The notes beneath the pieces were generated by a model, which worked only from the letters and a program-made list of their open reading frames with translations, searched no databases and had not been told where the DNA came from. Shown here in pieces: positions 23,106 to 33,377 of a DNA stretch of 64,000 nt. The DNA is from Anniella stebbinsi (taxonomy: Eukaryota > Chordata > Lepidosauria > Squamata > Anniellidae), in assembly GCA_029215795.1 (NCBI GenBank), contig JARDYH010000007.1, forward strand, positions 97,293,263-97,357,262, in the 5' to 3' direction. A program made the position numbers and the translations under genes. Numbering within the stretch: position 1 is the stretch's first letter; the number at the start of each line of letters is the position of its first letter.

Positions 23106-23272
23106 CCATCTTTGCCCATTGACGGAGAAATCGAAACAGAAACTAAAACCTGCGACCTCAGGGCGGGGAGCAGCAGGAGGGGGACGACCTCACGCGAACC
23201 CAGCGCTGAAGAAGTGGAGCAAAGCCCAGGTGGGTGTGCTTAAAACGGTCCGTGTGAGAACGACCTAAGGGT
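23106..23272 (+). repeat. MITE family D copy
   Basis: Plus-strand partner of 3,780-3,968, ending GTCCGTGTGAGAACGACCT. The two copies agree through most of ~165 bp with scattered substitutions and small indels. Non-coding. Confidence 0.7.
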
Positions 23273-23878
23273 AGAGCAGAGCTCCTCTGTTGAGGTGCCT
23301 ATAATCTTTTGGATTGATTAGTCTTTCATTGCCTCTCTTTTTCTCTGTGCTTCTTGCCCCACATTTGTAGAACATTTGCTTTCTCCAGCAAATGGTGGGT
23401 AAAAGTTCCCCCCCTCCCCAATGTGTGGGTAGACGACAACTAGGTATCCTCTACACCAAGAGTGCACAAACATTTTGGCCCTGAGAGCTGCATCGGATGT
23501 CTACTGGGGTAGCAGGAGCTGCACATGGCTGCACAGGCATGCTCACGTTCACACGCAACTCCCATGTGACATTCAGTTCTCTTACATGCACACACATGAA
23601 AGACTTCCTTCTATTAGACACAGTTGCTGCATGGTTGCAGAGCCATGTGTCCTTTTTCATGCAGGGAAATTTTCAGCACATGAGTTGCACCTGCACAGTA
23701 TAACTGGGAGGATGCTATTGTGCTCCTAGGGTCTGCCAGTTGGGGAAGAGAATGCTGGACTAGGTAGGCCTTTGGCCTGACCCAGCACTTATGGTTTTCT
23801 GGTACTTACTTCTGAGTAAACACGCACAGAACTGAGCTAGATATGGCTTTGAAATTCCTGCATTTGACTTCTGTAACC

Positions 23879-23914
<36 letters not shown>

Positions 23915-25261
23915 AGGAATTAAAACTTAGTGCTATCTCATACTTTCTCCATGGTTAAACAGCACCTCTGCTCAGGCTAATTAAGACCCCATCTACATTA
24001 AGACAGGAAAACCTAAACAGTTGCAGAGCTGAGAACGTAAAGTTATTTTAAATCACAATATTCTAATTTTTGACAGGGAGATAAGCATTTCATTTCACTC
24101 CCTTTGTAAACTAGCTGCAGATGAAGCCAGGTAATATTATAGCCATCCCTTAGTAAGATATTCCAGGTAGATGCTTGATTTAGTCAAATATAGTTTGTGT
24201 TAGACGAAATGTAAACTTGAAAGAAAGAAATCTGAGCAGAATATCCAGCAGAAGGGGCTGCTTCAAATGAACTCAGCTGGAGTTCTCTATTCTTCCTACA
24301 CCCCATAATTCTTATGTTCTTCATGCATTCAATCTTGAAACTATAAAAATTGTATTTCTATAAGGCCTTTATTGTTACTCAGATAGTCAATAGTGTCATT
24401 TCTATTTAGATCATTCTGCAGGGAAGTTGGAGGAAATGAACCAGACAGAGGAGGGCTATAAATAAGGCTCAGTTGTGTGGCTGGCCTGACTGCCGGTCTT
24501 GAACGCTGCAAAAGTCATATTTTGGCACCGTTCAGAAAGCTCAGCTTGCCTGGATTCAGTCTGCATTCGTGGGGATGAAGGGTGCATTTGCTTACATCTG
24601 AGCTCTTGATTTCTGCCAATACAGGAGCTCATGCTTTGGACAAGGTGTGCCTGGATGGATGACTGGATGGATGGATGTGTGTGTCTGTGAATGAGTGATC
24701 TTAACTTTACATGGAAACCCACATCAGAGACATTTGAACACGTAGCTCTGGATGCTTTCCGGCACATACGTTATGCACATGTTATGAAGTGGGATGGAGG
24801 CACTGGTGGGAATAACCTTTTCCTCCTTGGGGAGTCATTCGTTACCCCAGTTCCCTCCCCCACCCTGTTAGGCTGCCATCAGTCAGGAAGAACCTGTTGA
24901 CTCCCCCCCCTCGTCTGTCCAGCTGCTAGGGGAGTTTCTGAGCCCTACTGTAAAGGAGCCCCCCGCCCTCCAGCCCTATTGCCTCCAGCCCTATTGCCAA
25001 GGAGCCCCCCGCCCTCCAGCCCAGCCCAGCTCTGGGAGGGGAATAAAAAGGTGCGTTGGATTTCCTTGCCTAAAGCCCAGGAACACAGCGCTCAACAAAA
25101 AGACTTGTGGAAATCCTAAACACATAAGTGCAAGCTTTGTAACCATGCAAATCTTTACACGGGGAAGGATACAGTGAGATTTTCCTTTTAAAACAACATA
25201 GCCAAATGTCCAAATATAAAATGGAGTTTATTTTAGGTGGGGGGACAAGGGAAGGCAACCA

Positions 25262-25299
<38 letters not shown>

Positions 25300-25467
25300 C
25301 GCAGCACACAGAGAATTTCAAATAAAATCAACAGCCAATCTAACATCTAGCTACATGAGTAGATTCTTGGATTCCGGAGCATATGCAGAGTTCATTGCAG
25401 AAAGGATGGCCTGAGAGAGAAACTTGGCCTCCATTTAGAAACACCAGAAGTGAGGAAACTCTTGTTT
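23273..25467. other. Unassigned stretch, 2.2 kb, with a (CT)n run and SINE-like scrap
   Basis: 23,745-23,800 (GGACTAGGTAGGCCTTTGG, CTGACCCAGCA) resembles the body of reptile tRNA-SINEs but lacks the tRNA head. 23,880-23,912 is (CT)n. 24,955-25,022 contains a short direct duplication around GAGCCCCCCGCCCTCCAGCC. Otherwise nothing recognised. 25,262-25,299 is (CA)n. Confidence 0.55.
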
Positions 25468-26547
25468 CATAGAATCATAGAATAGTAGAGTTGGAAGGGG
25501 ACTATAGGGCCATCGAGTCCAACCCCCCCTCGCTCAATGCAGGAATCCACCTTAAAGCACAACTGATAGATGGCTATCCAGCTGCACCTTGAAGGCCTCT
25601 AGCATGGGAGAGCCCACCACCTCCCTACGTCATTGTTTCCATTGTCATACAGCTCTGACAGTCAGGAAGTTTTTCCTGATGTCCAGCTGGAATCTGGCTT
25701 CCTGTAACTTGAGCCCATTATTCCATGTCCTGCACTCTGGGATGATCAAGAAAAGATCCTGGCCCTCCTCCGTGTGACCACCTTTCAAGTACTTGAAGAG
25801 TGCTCTCATGTCTCCCCTCAATCTTCTCTTCTCCAGGCTACACATGCCCAGTTCTTTCAATCTCTCCTCATAGGGCTCCCTGATCACCCTCATTGCCCTC
25901 CTCTGAACCCCCTCCACTTGTCTGCATCTTTCTTGAAGTGTGGTGCCCAGAACTGAAGGGAGGCGAACCAGTACCTCACTTGATTTGCAAGCTATACTTC
26001 TATTAATGTAGCCCAAAATAATATTTCCTTTTTTTGCAGCCACATCACACTGCTGACTCATATTCAGCTTGTAATCTACAACAATTCCAAGATTCATCTC
26101 GCTTGTAGTATTACTTAGCCAAGTATCCCCCATCTTGTACCTGTGTTAGGTGTAGAACTTGGCATTTATCCCTATTAAATTTCATTCTGTTGTTTTCAGC
26201 CCAGCACTCCAGCCTATCAAGATCACTTTGAAGTTTGTTTCTGTCTTCCAGGGTATTAGCTATCCCACCCAATTTTGTGTTGTCTGCAAATTTAATAAGC
26301 ATTCCCTGCACCTCCTTGTTTGAATCACTCATAAAAATGTTGAAGAGTACTGGGCCCAGGACAGAGCCCTGCAGTACCCTGCTTGTTACTTCCCCCAAGT
26401 TTGAGAAGGTACCATAGATAAGCATGCTTTGAGTCTGATACTGTAGCCAACTGTGGATCCACCTAATAGCTGTTCCATCTAGCCCGCTTTTAGCTAGTTT
26501 GCTAATCTGAATATCATGTGGTACTTTGTCAAAAGCTTTCTATGGGA
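25468..26547 (-). mobile_element. CR1 LINE 3' fragment (CR1-d)
   Basis: Plus-strand left edge TCATAGAATCATAGAATAG is the CR1 3' terminus. Reading leftward on the minus strand from 26,547: SKAFDKVPHD-region codons, LGEVTSRVLQGSVLGPVLFNIF (26,390), KFADNTKLG (Asn in place of the second catalytic Asp), then the C-terminal ERCRQVEGVQRRAMRVI and LFLIIPECRTWNNGLKLQ. 1.08 kb, 5'-truncated in the RT, with one frame change near 26,120. Confidence 0.9.
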
Positions 26548-26939
26548 TTCAGAGTTCAGCAGAAACTGGCCCTTTAGCAGAAACTGAAGGCTGTTTTGTT
26601 CGATCGTGCAATAGATTCTGTGGCCAAAAAAATCAGAATTGTTTTTAGTGGTCAGAAAGACCTTCCTAGTGACTATAAACTTACATTTCTAAAGTTCAAC
26701 TGCTTTGAGCAATATGCAATGTGAAAGAAAGAGCCTATTCAGGTTGCCTGGCAGAATGTGTTTGGTCAGGGCCGTGCGGGGGGGGGGGGCAGGGGGGCCT
26801 GTTGGCCCGGGGCTCATGATTTTGAGGGGGCACTACGATGAGGAGGTCCCCCTCTAGTTTAAGCTACTGTTTCCGTAGTGTAAGTGGTCCATCGAGAAGT
26901 GAGGAGCCTGCCTTGCAGAAACTCTGAACATGCTTGCTT
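26548..26939. other. Unassigned spacer between CR1-d and the retroviral remnant
   Basis: About 390 bp with a G13 run at about 26,778. CAGGGCCG-type sequence next to it may be the edge of a degraded DNA element, unproven. Confidence 0.4.
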
Positions 26940-27624
26940 ATTTGTTATTTGGACTCTGAATTTCTAAGGATTGTGCCATGGAAAGTGCTCTGAGGCTTTT
27001 CATAGAATTGGACTTGTGTTTGCTCTGGATTGTGAGTGTGTGGCCTGCGAGAGAGCTTCCCTGGAGCTAAAGTATATGCAGGGGGGTTTCCTAGGCCTAT
27101 GATGTTCTCTGCTCTGGATTGTGTGTGTGTGGCCTGTGAGAGAGCTTCCCTAGAGCTAAAGTACGTGCAGGGGGAGTTTATAGGGTTATGGGAGATCCAA
27201 AATGCACCATTCCACACAGTGATACATAAAGTTTTCAACCAATCAAATGCAAACACCAATCCTCACATGGATCCAAGAAAGGCACCAATCATCACATTTA
27301 GTTAATATACAACCAATCATAGTGTACACACTTTTGAATTATCCAATCCAATATATTCTGATGCAACAAGTTGTTTATGTATTCATACTGGGCGAAATCA
27401 ACGTGCACAACTTATCACTTCTATACACACGGCTTCGGCCAGGTGGGGTCCTAAGGGAGTAAGCAAGGGAGTAAGCTAGCAAGTGTCTAAGTTAATGCAG
27501 AGTCATGGTGCATAAGCACTTAGAGTACAGCTAATATTCCTCTCTGTCCTGACCTTTCTAAAGGTCAAGCTCACAGTCTGGTTCACTGTCCTATACCTGC
27601 TGATGAGAAGGGGTTTGGCTCACA
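26940..27624 (-). promoter_or_regulatory. Probable retroviral 3' LTR with CCAAT cluster, TATA box and duplicated block
   Basis: On the minus strand a candidate polypurine tract precedes TGTGAGCC at 27,624. Six CCAAT pentamers (plus-strand positions 27,239-27,352) lie upstream of a minus-strand TATAAA at 27,182-27,177. Immediately downstream a 65-bp block is repeated twice with an 89-bp period (27,110-27,174 and 27,021-27,085; GCTCTGGATTGTG, GAGAGAGCTTCCCT, GCTAAAGTA). The order U3-TATA-R fits an LTR. The second LTR is not present for comparison, so the left end is a guess. Confidence 0.5.
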
Positions 27625-27668
27625 TTCTACTTTCTTCCACAATTTCCTACCTCTAAACCTAATCTGGC

Positions 27669-28290
27669 TCATAAAGAAGAGATGTTCATTAAATCATGAA
27701 CTTCTGCTTGTTGTGTTGTGGTTTCTTCAGTGGTTTTGTGTCCTAAAAGTTTAACTGCTTCTGTTGGTATTTTTGCAGCTTTCTTGCAACAAATGCTTAT
27801 TATATTAGCTAGAAAGTATAAGCTTATAGCAATTAAAATAAACGCTGCTATCACAATTACTACACCTTTTAACAAGTTTCTTAGCCATCCTCCCACTTCA
27901 GGGAGCCAACTCCAAAAATGAAGTATCTGTTTCAATGACTGCATGGAATACTTTTACTGCTTTCATAATTTTCTGTATGTTAGTTTGTACTTCTCCCTCA
28001 TGGTCAACATAAGAACAATAAGATTCATTGATTACTGCACATACTCCTCCTTGCGCAAGCCTGTTTTATACAACCATGTTCCTGAGTGAAGTTATTTCAG
28101 CCTGTAAGTTACTTATAGCCGATGCTACATTGACTAAGGCTATTTCCATTTCAGTGGAAATATTCAATATAGCATTTTCTAATTGATAAACTCCAAAATT
28201 TGGCCAGAACACTCTAAGAAATGCATAAAATCCTCCTGTGACTCCTTGTTTAAGGGTTTTCCCCCCCACTCCTCTCTTATTTCTTTTCTG
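27669..28290 (-). pseudogene. Retroviral env TM-subunit remnant
   Basis: From right to left on the minus strand: a basic cleavage-like site (KRNKRG, about 28,280), a hydrophobic stretch, a heptad-rich helix (about 28,170-28,070), an in-frame TAA at 28,068-28,066, a GGVC...C motif with six residues between the cysteines and no second adjacent Cys, a frameshift near 27,945, and a long hydrophobic membrane anchor (about 27,890-27,800) followed by CCKK and a short cytoplasmic tail ending at 27,669. The layout is that of a class I fusion glycoprotein transmembrane subunit. With one stop and at least one frameshift it is non-functional. The upstream part is cut by the MITE fragment at 28,291. Confidence 0.75.
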
Positions 28291-28490
28291 ACAGCTGTTA
28301 AAGTTGCAGGGGCCCTGCCTTCTTTTGTATATGGTCATTCTAGTATAGTGCCTGCAACTTTAACTGTTTTGATGCAGAGGGAATTTCACCAGGAACTAAT
28401 TGCATACAAATGACACTGGCTGAAATTCCCTTTTCTCTACAACTGTTAAAGTTACATGAGCCGTGACCTGGATTTTATCTGTTCAGCCTA
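28291..28490. repeat. MITE family B, right half, inside the retroviral env
   Basis: Matches the right 200 bp of the complete copy at 32,549-32,868 (AGGGGCCCTGCCTTCTTTTG, TAGTATAGTGCCTGCA, GGAATTTCACCAGGAAC, ATCTGTTCAGCCTA). The left half is missing, so part of env and half of the MITE were probably deleted together. Confidence 0.88.
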
Positions 28491-28705
28491 TAGTATCAAG
28501 GCATTATTTAATGTTTTTCCTATTTGTCCATTTTATGGAAATTAAATATTAGTTGTCATTTAAGCCCCAAATGTTAAAAGCAGAATGCAAATTTTCATTA
28601 CCTATTACAAATAATTTCCTGCTCACTTCAGTTCTCAGACTATTGTTAAAAAAAGAAAATACCCAAACACTTTCCTGCCTCAGCACAGGATTATATAAAA
28701 TGCCA

Positions 28706-29304
28706 CTAGCAAATAGCTAATACCCTTGGCTAAGTGTGTCTGCAGTTGTTGATGCAGTTGAGCTCTGAAAATTACAAGTTTAAAAATGCTCTATAATTTA
28801 ACAAATGAATGGAATAGTTGCATGGTTGCAATTCACCTGCACTTCAGAGGCAGAGGCAGGCCTTTCTGTGAGAGGGAGAGACCCCCTCTCTGAAACCCAG
28901 TTGGGGGCTGGGAGGGGCGATGACTGCATTGGACAATGACAAGTTTGAGATGACCCCCAGGCATGAGGACTCTGAGGAAGCAGAGACTGGCCTTAATTTT
29001 CAAGTTTTAAATGGGCTAAATTCTTTATATACATACACTGAATATGACATTATTGTTATTATTATTATTGGTATAAAAGACTCTAATGATTATGCTGAGA
29101 TGTTAAATGTCTGTACAGCAGCCATAGTAAAGGACATAGAGTGGCATATCCACTCCCTGAACTGAGCTGCAGTTTGGCTCATGTGCTGCGTTGTCCCACC
29201 CTGGCCCCCGCCATCCACCCCCAGCATAGAAGCTACAGATCTTAACCTTAGCCCATCTGTTGTTTGGTCTGTGACTTCTCTGCCCTTCCTCCCTGTGACA
29301 AAGG
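28706..29304. other. Unassigned stretch, 0.6 kb
   Basis: AT-rich on the left with a few TTA repeats at 29,050-29,070. No gene recognised. Confidence 0.5.
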
Positions 29305-29661
29305 ACTCCTCCACACGAGACGTTTAATGAGCCTTAGAGGCTCATTATAAATTTTACCTCCACACCAGCGGAGCGCAAAACGGGCGTACAGGCGCGTTAT
29401 TTCCCCGATAATGCGCATTTTCGAATGCGCGTTAAATAGCGACTTTTATTTTTCTCCGGCCGTTAAAGCGCATTATCGCGGTGTGAACAAGCGATTATGC
29501 ACGTTAACGTCTTCTAAAGCGCTTTTTGGACATGAATTAATGCACTTTGCCGCCTCTCGCCGCCTCCCGTGCAGAGGGATTAGGCGTAAATGCGCCTCCG
29601 CGATAATGCGCATAATCCCGGAACCGGGCGCAAAAGCGCATCCTTGTGGAGGGGGCCAAAG
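29305..29661 (+). repeat. MITE family A copy 3
   Basis: Best preserved copy of the GCGCATTA family: starts GGACTCCTCCACACGAG, ends CTTGTGGAGGGGGCC, with ATAATGCGCATTTTCGAA, GTTAAAGCGCATTATCGC and GATAATGCGCATAATCC inside. Its C/G-rich variants at CpG positions, where copies 1 and 2 have T/A, suggest it is the youngest of the four. Confidence 0.85.
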
Positions 29662-29904
29662 TTTTCCCCTTCACATGCCACTGTGAATCAGATTCTCATG
29701 CAAATGGGGTGCGATCAGACAACTATCAAGTGAAAGGGTGGCTTCCTGAGTCCAAACCCTCTGCTCTAGTAGTCCTGTGTGCTTTGGATTATTTCCTTTG
29801 GTTTTAAGCGACCGGAACAGATCTGGAAGATATTGTGGTAGCGTGTTGAGGGGTCAGCCAAGATAGTTCTGAAGCAAAACTAGGTTTATGGGTTGCTGGG
29901 TTTT

Positions 29905-30400
29905 TGTTTTGTTTTTTGGTAATTTTTTTATTGTGGATTTTCAACAATACAAAACAAAATAAAAAAGGAAAGTGAAAAAAGGAAGCTATATAAATCTGAA
30001 TATATATGTTTCAATACATGCATATGAAATATATGCGTGAGTAGTAAGAACGATCCTTGCCAGCTTAGGAATCACAGTAATAGAAGCATAATGAATGATG
30101 AAGGAAGAAGGGAGCCCAATTCAAAAATATGAGTGTGCAGAGGACGATTTCCCCATATTCATATTCGTAATTGCTTTCCTCAATAGGCAATCAGCTGTGA
30201 ATTAAACATCTCATCATTAAGAAGAGAACATTTAAAGTGTCAGAGAAACATTAAGGTACCTTGGCAAATTTAAAACTTGCAACCCTAAACAGTCTGGAGC
30301 ATGGTCTGAAACTACCAGTGTATCAACTGACAAGCATTTATTTGATGTAGCTGAAATTTAGAAACAAAACAAAACAATCTAACCAAAACCAGGTGAAATA
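29905..30400 (-). mobile_element. L1 3' end scrap with internal deletion
   Basis: 29,920-29,990 (TAATTTTTTTATTGTGG, TTTTCAACAATACAAAAC) resembles the 3' end of the L1 at 33,378 read on the minus strand. Near 30,295-30,330 the minus strand reads VVSDHAP, an L1 endonuclease motif. The material between is unclear, so this is a rearranged or deleted copy. Confidence 0.4.
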
Positions 30401-30415
30401 AAGGGACGGGGGAGT

Positions 30416-31498
30416 GTGACCCTGTTGGTTCTCTTGGACCTCTCAGTGGCTTTTGATACCATCGATCATGGTATCCTTCTGGATAGGTTGTCTGGGCTGG
30501 GAGTTGTGGTGCTGGGGGATTATTGCTCTGTGCCATGGCATTTAAGCCATAGGGTTCCACAGGGCTCTATTTTATCCCCTATGCTGTTTAACATATACAT
30601 GAAGCTGCTGGGAGAGGTTATCCAGAGATGTGGGTTGAGGTGTCATCAATATGCAGATGACACCCAGCTCTACCTCTCCTTTTCATCAAACCCAGGTGAG
30701 GCAGTGGCTGTTCTGAATCAGTGCTTGGGCACAGTAATAGACTGGATGAGGGCTAACAAACTGAGACTCAATCCTGACAAGACGGAGGTACTGTTAGTGG
30801 GTGGTTCATCTGTTCGGCGAGGTGATGTTCACCCTGTTCTGGAGGGGGTTGCACTTCCCCTAAATGATCAGGTCCATAGTTTGGGGGTGCTCTTGGATCC
30901 AGAACTGTCACTTGAGGAACAGGTGAACTCGGTGGCAAAGAGCACCTTTTATCATCTTAGGCTGATATACCAACTGCACCCTTATCTGGAAACAGATAGC
31001 CTAGCTACAGTTATCCACGCTGTCATAACCTCTCGTTTGGATTACTGCAATGTGTTATACGTGGGGCTGCCTTTGAAAACGGTCCGCAAACTTCAGCTGG
31101 TACAAAACAGGGCAGTACATTTGCTAACAGGGAGTGGCAAACGAGATCACCTTACGCCAGTCCTTTTCCAGCTTCATTGGCTGCCGGTCCAGGTCCGGGC
31201 CCAATTCAAAGTGCTGGTACTAACATTTAGAGCCCTAAATGGCTTGTGGCCAGGTTATCTGAAGGAACACCTCCTCCCATATGTACCTGCCCGGACCCTA
31301 AGATCATCAACAGGGGTCCTTCTCCATGAGCCCCTGCCAAAAGAAGTGAGGCAAGTGGCCACCAGGAGGAGGGCTTTCTCTACTGTGGCACCCCGGCTGT
31401 GGAATGAGCTCCCCAGAGAGGTTCGCCTGGCGCCTACTTTGCACTCCTTTCGTCACCAGGTGAAGACCTTTTTATTCTCCCAGCATTTTAACAGGTAA
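30416..31498 (+). pseudogene. L2 reverse transcriptase C-terminal two thirds, open for 360 codons
   Basis: Motifs in order: LDLSVAFDTIDHGIL (fingers/palm), RVPQGSILSPMLFNIYMKLLGE, QYADDTQLY with the catalytic Asp pair at 30,656-30,661, NKLRLNPDKTEVLLVG, then the long C-terminal region SRLDYCNVLYVGLP, LQLVQNRA and WNELPREVRLAPTLHSFRHQVKTFLF. Between LSGLGVV and VLGDYCS about 60 bp of the usual G-VLQWF-SYL block are missing in frame (compare 58,120-58,185), so the open frame is kept but the palm is damaged. There is no endonuclease. Not expected to function; the intactness suggests it is young. Confidence 0.85.
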
Positions 31499-31647
31499 AT
31501 TAACTCAATTTTAACCCTTTCTGTTTTAAATTTGTATTTAATCTGTATTAAATTACAAATTTCTCTTGTTTTAAATTTTTTTAACTTTGTTATGCTTGTA
31601 TTTGCATTGTGTTCCCCGCCTCGATCTGTAGGGAGAGGCGGGTTACA

Positions 31648-31648
<1 letters not shown>

Positions 31649-31692
<44 letters not shown>
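31649..31692. repeat. (AAT)n tail of L2-E
   Basis: About 14 units directly after ACAAAT. A second LINE tail starts right after it. Confidence 0.95.
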
Positions 31693-31693
<1 letters not shown>

Positions 31694-31875
31694 CTCTGCT
31701 GCTTGGTTTTATCCTGGTTGTGTTTTTATATTATATGTTATTTTGTGTTTTTAGATCGTTGTTTGTTTTATATTTCTAAAATGATTTCATGGTTTACATT
31801 TTTGTGAACCACCCAGAGAGCTTCGGTTATAGGGTGGTATAAAAATGCAATAAATAAATAAATAAATAAATAATA
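31693..31875 (+). mobile_element. 3' end of a second L2 subfamily copy
   Basis: UTR with the stem ACCACCC/GGGTGGT (31,808-31,838), AGAGAGCTTCGGTTATAG as loop and an (AAAT)n tail. It is the L2-C type of 3' end (43,740-43,800) with paired substitutions in the stem. Confidence 0.8.
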
Positions 31876-31890
31876 CTAGCTTATGGTATT

Positions 31891-31942
31891 CCTCCTCCTC
31901 CTCCTCCTCCTCCTCCTCCTCCTCCTCCTCCTCCTCCTCCTC
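31891..31942. repeat. (TCC)n microsatellite
   Basis: About 17 uninterrupted trinucleotide units. No relation to a reading frame. Confidence 0.95.
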
Positions 31943-32479
31943 TGTGCAATAGTGTTCTGAAGGTCTTTCATCTTTTTCTTCTGGTGGTTACATGAAGTCC
32001 TCCCAGGAAGAAGGATGGAAAACCAAGCCTTGAGAAGTCAGATGAACGTCATGGGACTGAAACATTAATATCAATCCCAGGATGACAGCATGGAGACCTC
32101 TCTTACTTTTTGATAGCTGCAGGGGAATTCCCCCCCCCTTTATTGATTGGTTTTTGTAACCAAGTCTAACAAATAGAACTTCCCAGCTAACCTGATAAAA
32201 AGCTAACCTTGTTATATTTATTGACAGAACACAGAAATAAATATTATAGGTCAAGAGGGAATGTTTCATCCCATTGATTTTTTTAAAAAAAGAAATAACA
32301 AATGGAGCATATCCCCCTTGGCATATTATGTTAGGAATCATCTGAAATCTGCTTAGCTTGATCAAACTTACCCTTCCAACTCCCTAAGGTGTGTGGGGCC
32401 TTTTCATTAATCTGATGGTGGCCAAAGAATCAATCCCCAATTTTAATTATTTTCAGGACTCTTCTTTTCCTTTCCTTTC
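31943..32479. other. Unassigned stretch, 0.5 kb
   Basis: No gene or repeat recognised. Confidence 0.5.
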
Positions 32480-32540
32480 CGAGTTAGAAGGGACCTTGAA
32501 GATGATTTACTTCAGCCTCCTGCTCAGGGCAGGCTCTGAC

Positions 32541-32548
32541 ATGGAGGA
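32541..32548. repeat. 8-bp target-site duplication (left)
   Basis: ATGGAGGA, repeated exactly at 32,869-32,876 on the other side of the MITE B copy. Eight bases is the hAT-superfamily length. Confidence 0.9.
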
Positions 32549-32868
32549 TAGGGTGACCAGATGAAACCCAGGTCAGGGCTCATGTAACTTTAACAGTTGC
32601 AGAGAAAAGGGAATTTCAGCCAGTGTCATTTGTATGCAATTAGTTCCTGGTGAAATTCCCTCTTCCTCACAACAGTTAAAGTTGTAGGGGCCCTGCCTTC
32701 TTTTGCATATGGTCACTCTAGTATAGTGCCTGCACCTTTAACTGTTGTGATGAAGAGGGAATTTCACCAGGAACTAATTGCATACAAATGACACTGGCTG
32801 AAATTCCCTTTTCTCTACAACTGTTAAAGTTACATGAGTCCTGACCTGGATTTTATCTGGTCAGCCTA
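32549..32868. repeat. MITE family B, complete 320-bp fold-back hAT-like element
   Basis: Terminal inverted repeats TAGGGTGACCAGAT and, complementary at the right end, TAGGCTGACCAGAT (13 of 14). The inversion extends much further inward: GGAATTTCAGCCAGTGTCAT near the left pairs with ATGACACTGGCTGAAATTCC near the right, and GGTGAAATTCCCTC with GAGGGAATTTCACC. Nearly the whole element is therefore one long imperfect palindrome. The exact ATGGAGGA duplication on both sides supports hAT transposition into CR1-g. Non-coding. Confidence 0.92.
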
Positions 32869-32876
32869 ATGGAGGA
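32869..32876. repeat. 8-bp target-site duplication (right)
   Basis: ATGGAGGA; see the left partner at 32,541. Confidence 0.9.
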
Positions 32877-33365
32877 TGCAGCTACAACATCCCTGACAGG
32901 TGGCTGCCCAGCCTTCACTCAAATACCTCCAGCAAATGAGAAGCCACTGCCTCCTGAGGCAGAGTTTCCATGGTTAGGTAGTTTCTCCTAATGTTTAGCC
33001 AAAATCTGTTTTCTTGCAATTTCCACCCTTGGTTCTAGTCCTGCTAGAACAAATCTGCTCCACCTGACAGCCTTTCAGATATTTGAAGACTTCTGTCATG
33101 TCTTCTCTTAATCTTCCCTTCACTAGGCTAAATATACCCAGCTCTTTCAACAGTTCCTCATAGGACATGGATTTTAGACCCCTCACCATCCTGGTTGTTC
33201 TTCTCTAGATGTGCTCCAACTTGTCAAATGTCCGTCTTAAAATGGGGTGCCCAGAAGTGAACACACAACTCCAAAAATGGCCTGACTAATTCAGATTAAA
33301 GTGGAAATATTAATTCCTATGGCCTTGACACTCTGCTTATGTTAATTGAATTCGTTTTCTTAGAT

Positions 33366-33377
33366 TGCATTAGCTTT
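33366..33377. repeat. L1-1 target-site duplication, 3' side
   Basis: TGCATTAGCTTT; partner at 38,928-38,939 with one mismatch. The last T's merge with the poly(T), so the exact length is uncertain. Confidence 0.7.

Larger units (their letters stand above)
26940..28705 (-). mobile_element. Decayed endogenous retrovirus: env and probable 3' LTR
   Basis: Reading the minus strand from 28,705: an open SU-like stretch (28,700-28,580), an inserted MITE half, the SU/TM junction, the TM region, the membrane anchor, then a candidate polypurine tract (complement of 27,625-27,637) and a TG-starting LTR-like region from 27,624 leftwards. gag, pol and the 5' LTR are not in the window. Which retroviral genus it belongs to cannot be told from so little. 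The left boundary is approximate. Confidence 0.7.
30403..31692 (+). mobile_element. L2 LINE, 5'-truncated, with long open RT frame (L2-E)
   Basis: Starts in the RT at GGGGGAGTGTGACCCTG, the codons before LVLLDLSVAFDTIDH, and runs to the 3' UTR, the CCCGCCTC/GAGGCGGG stem (31,615-31,642) and an (AAT)n tail to 31,692. The 3' tail is of the L2-D type. 5' truncation at the RT is typical of incomplete reverse transcription. Confidence 0.92.
32480..33377 (-). mobile_element. Old CR1 copy, left part (CR1-g), interrupted by MITE B and L1
   Basis: The terminal block GAGTTAGAAGGGACCTTGAAG (32,482), then after the MITE CATCCCTGACAGGTGGCTGCCCAG and on the minus strand CR1 C-terminal RT codons (RLREDMTEVFKYLKG at about 33,100, MSYEELLKELGIFSL). 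It breaks at the L1 insertion and resumes at 38,928 with CTTAGGTGCTGCATCATACC, the counterpart of CAGCCACATCACACTGC in CR1-d. More diverged than CR1-d. Confidence 0.85.

Noticed and set aside
26760..26860. Possible hAT-type terminus CAGGGCCG beside a G-run
   Set aside because: No second terminus or duplication within reach; a single octamer is not enough.
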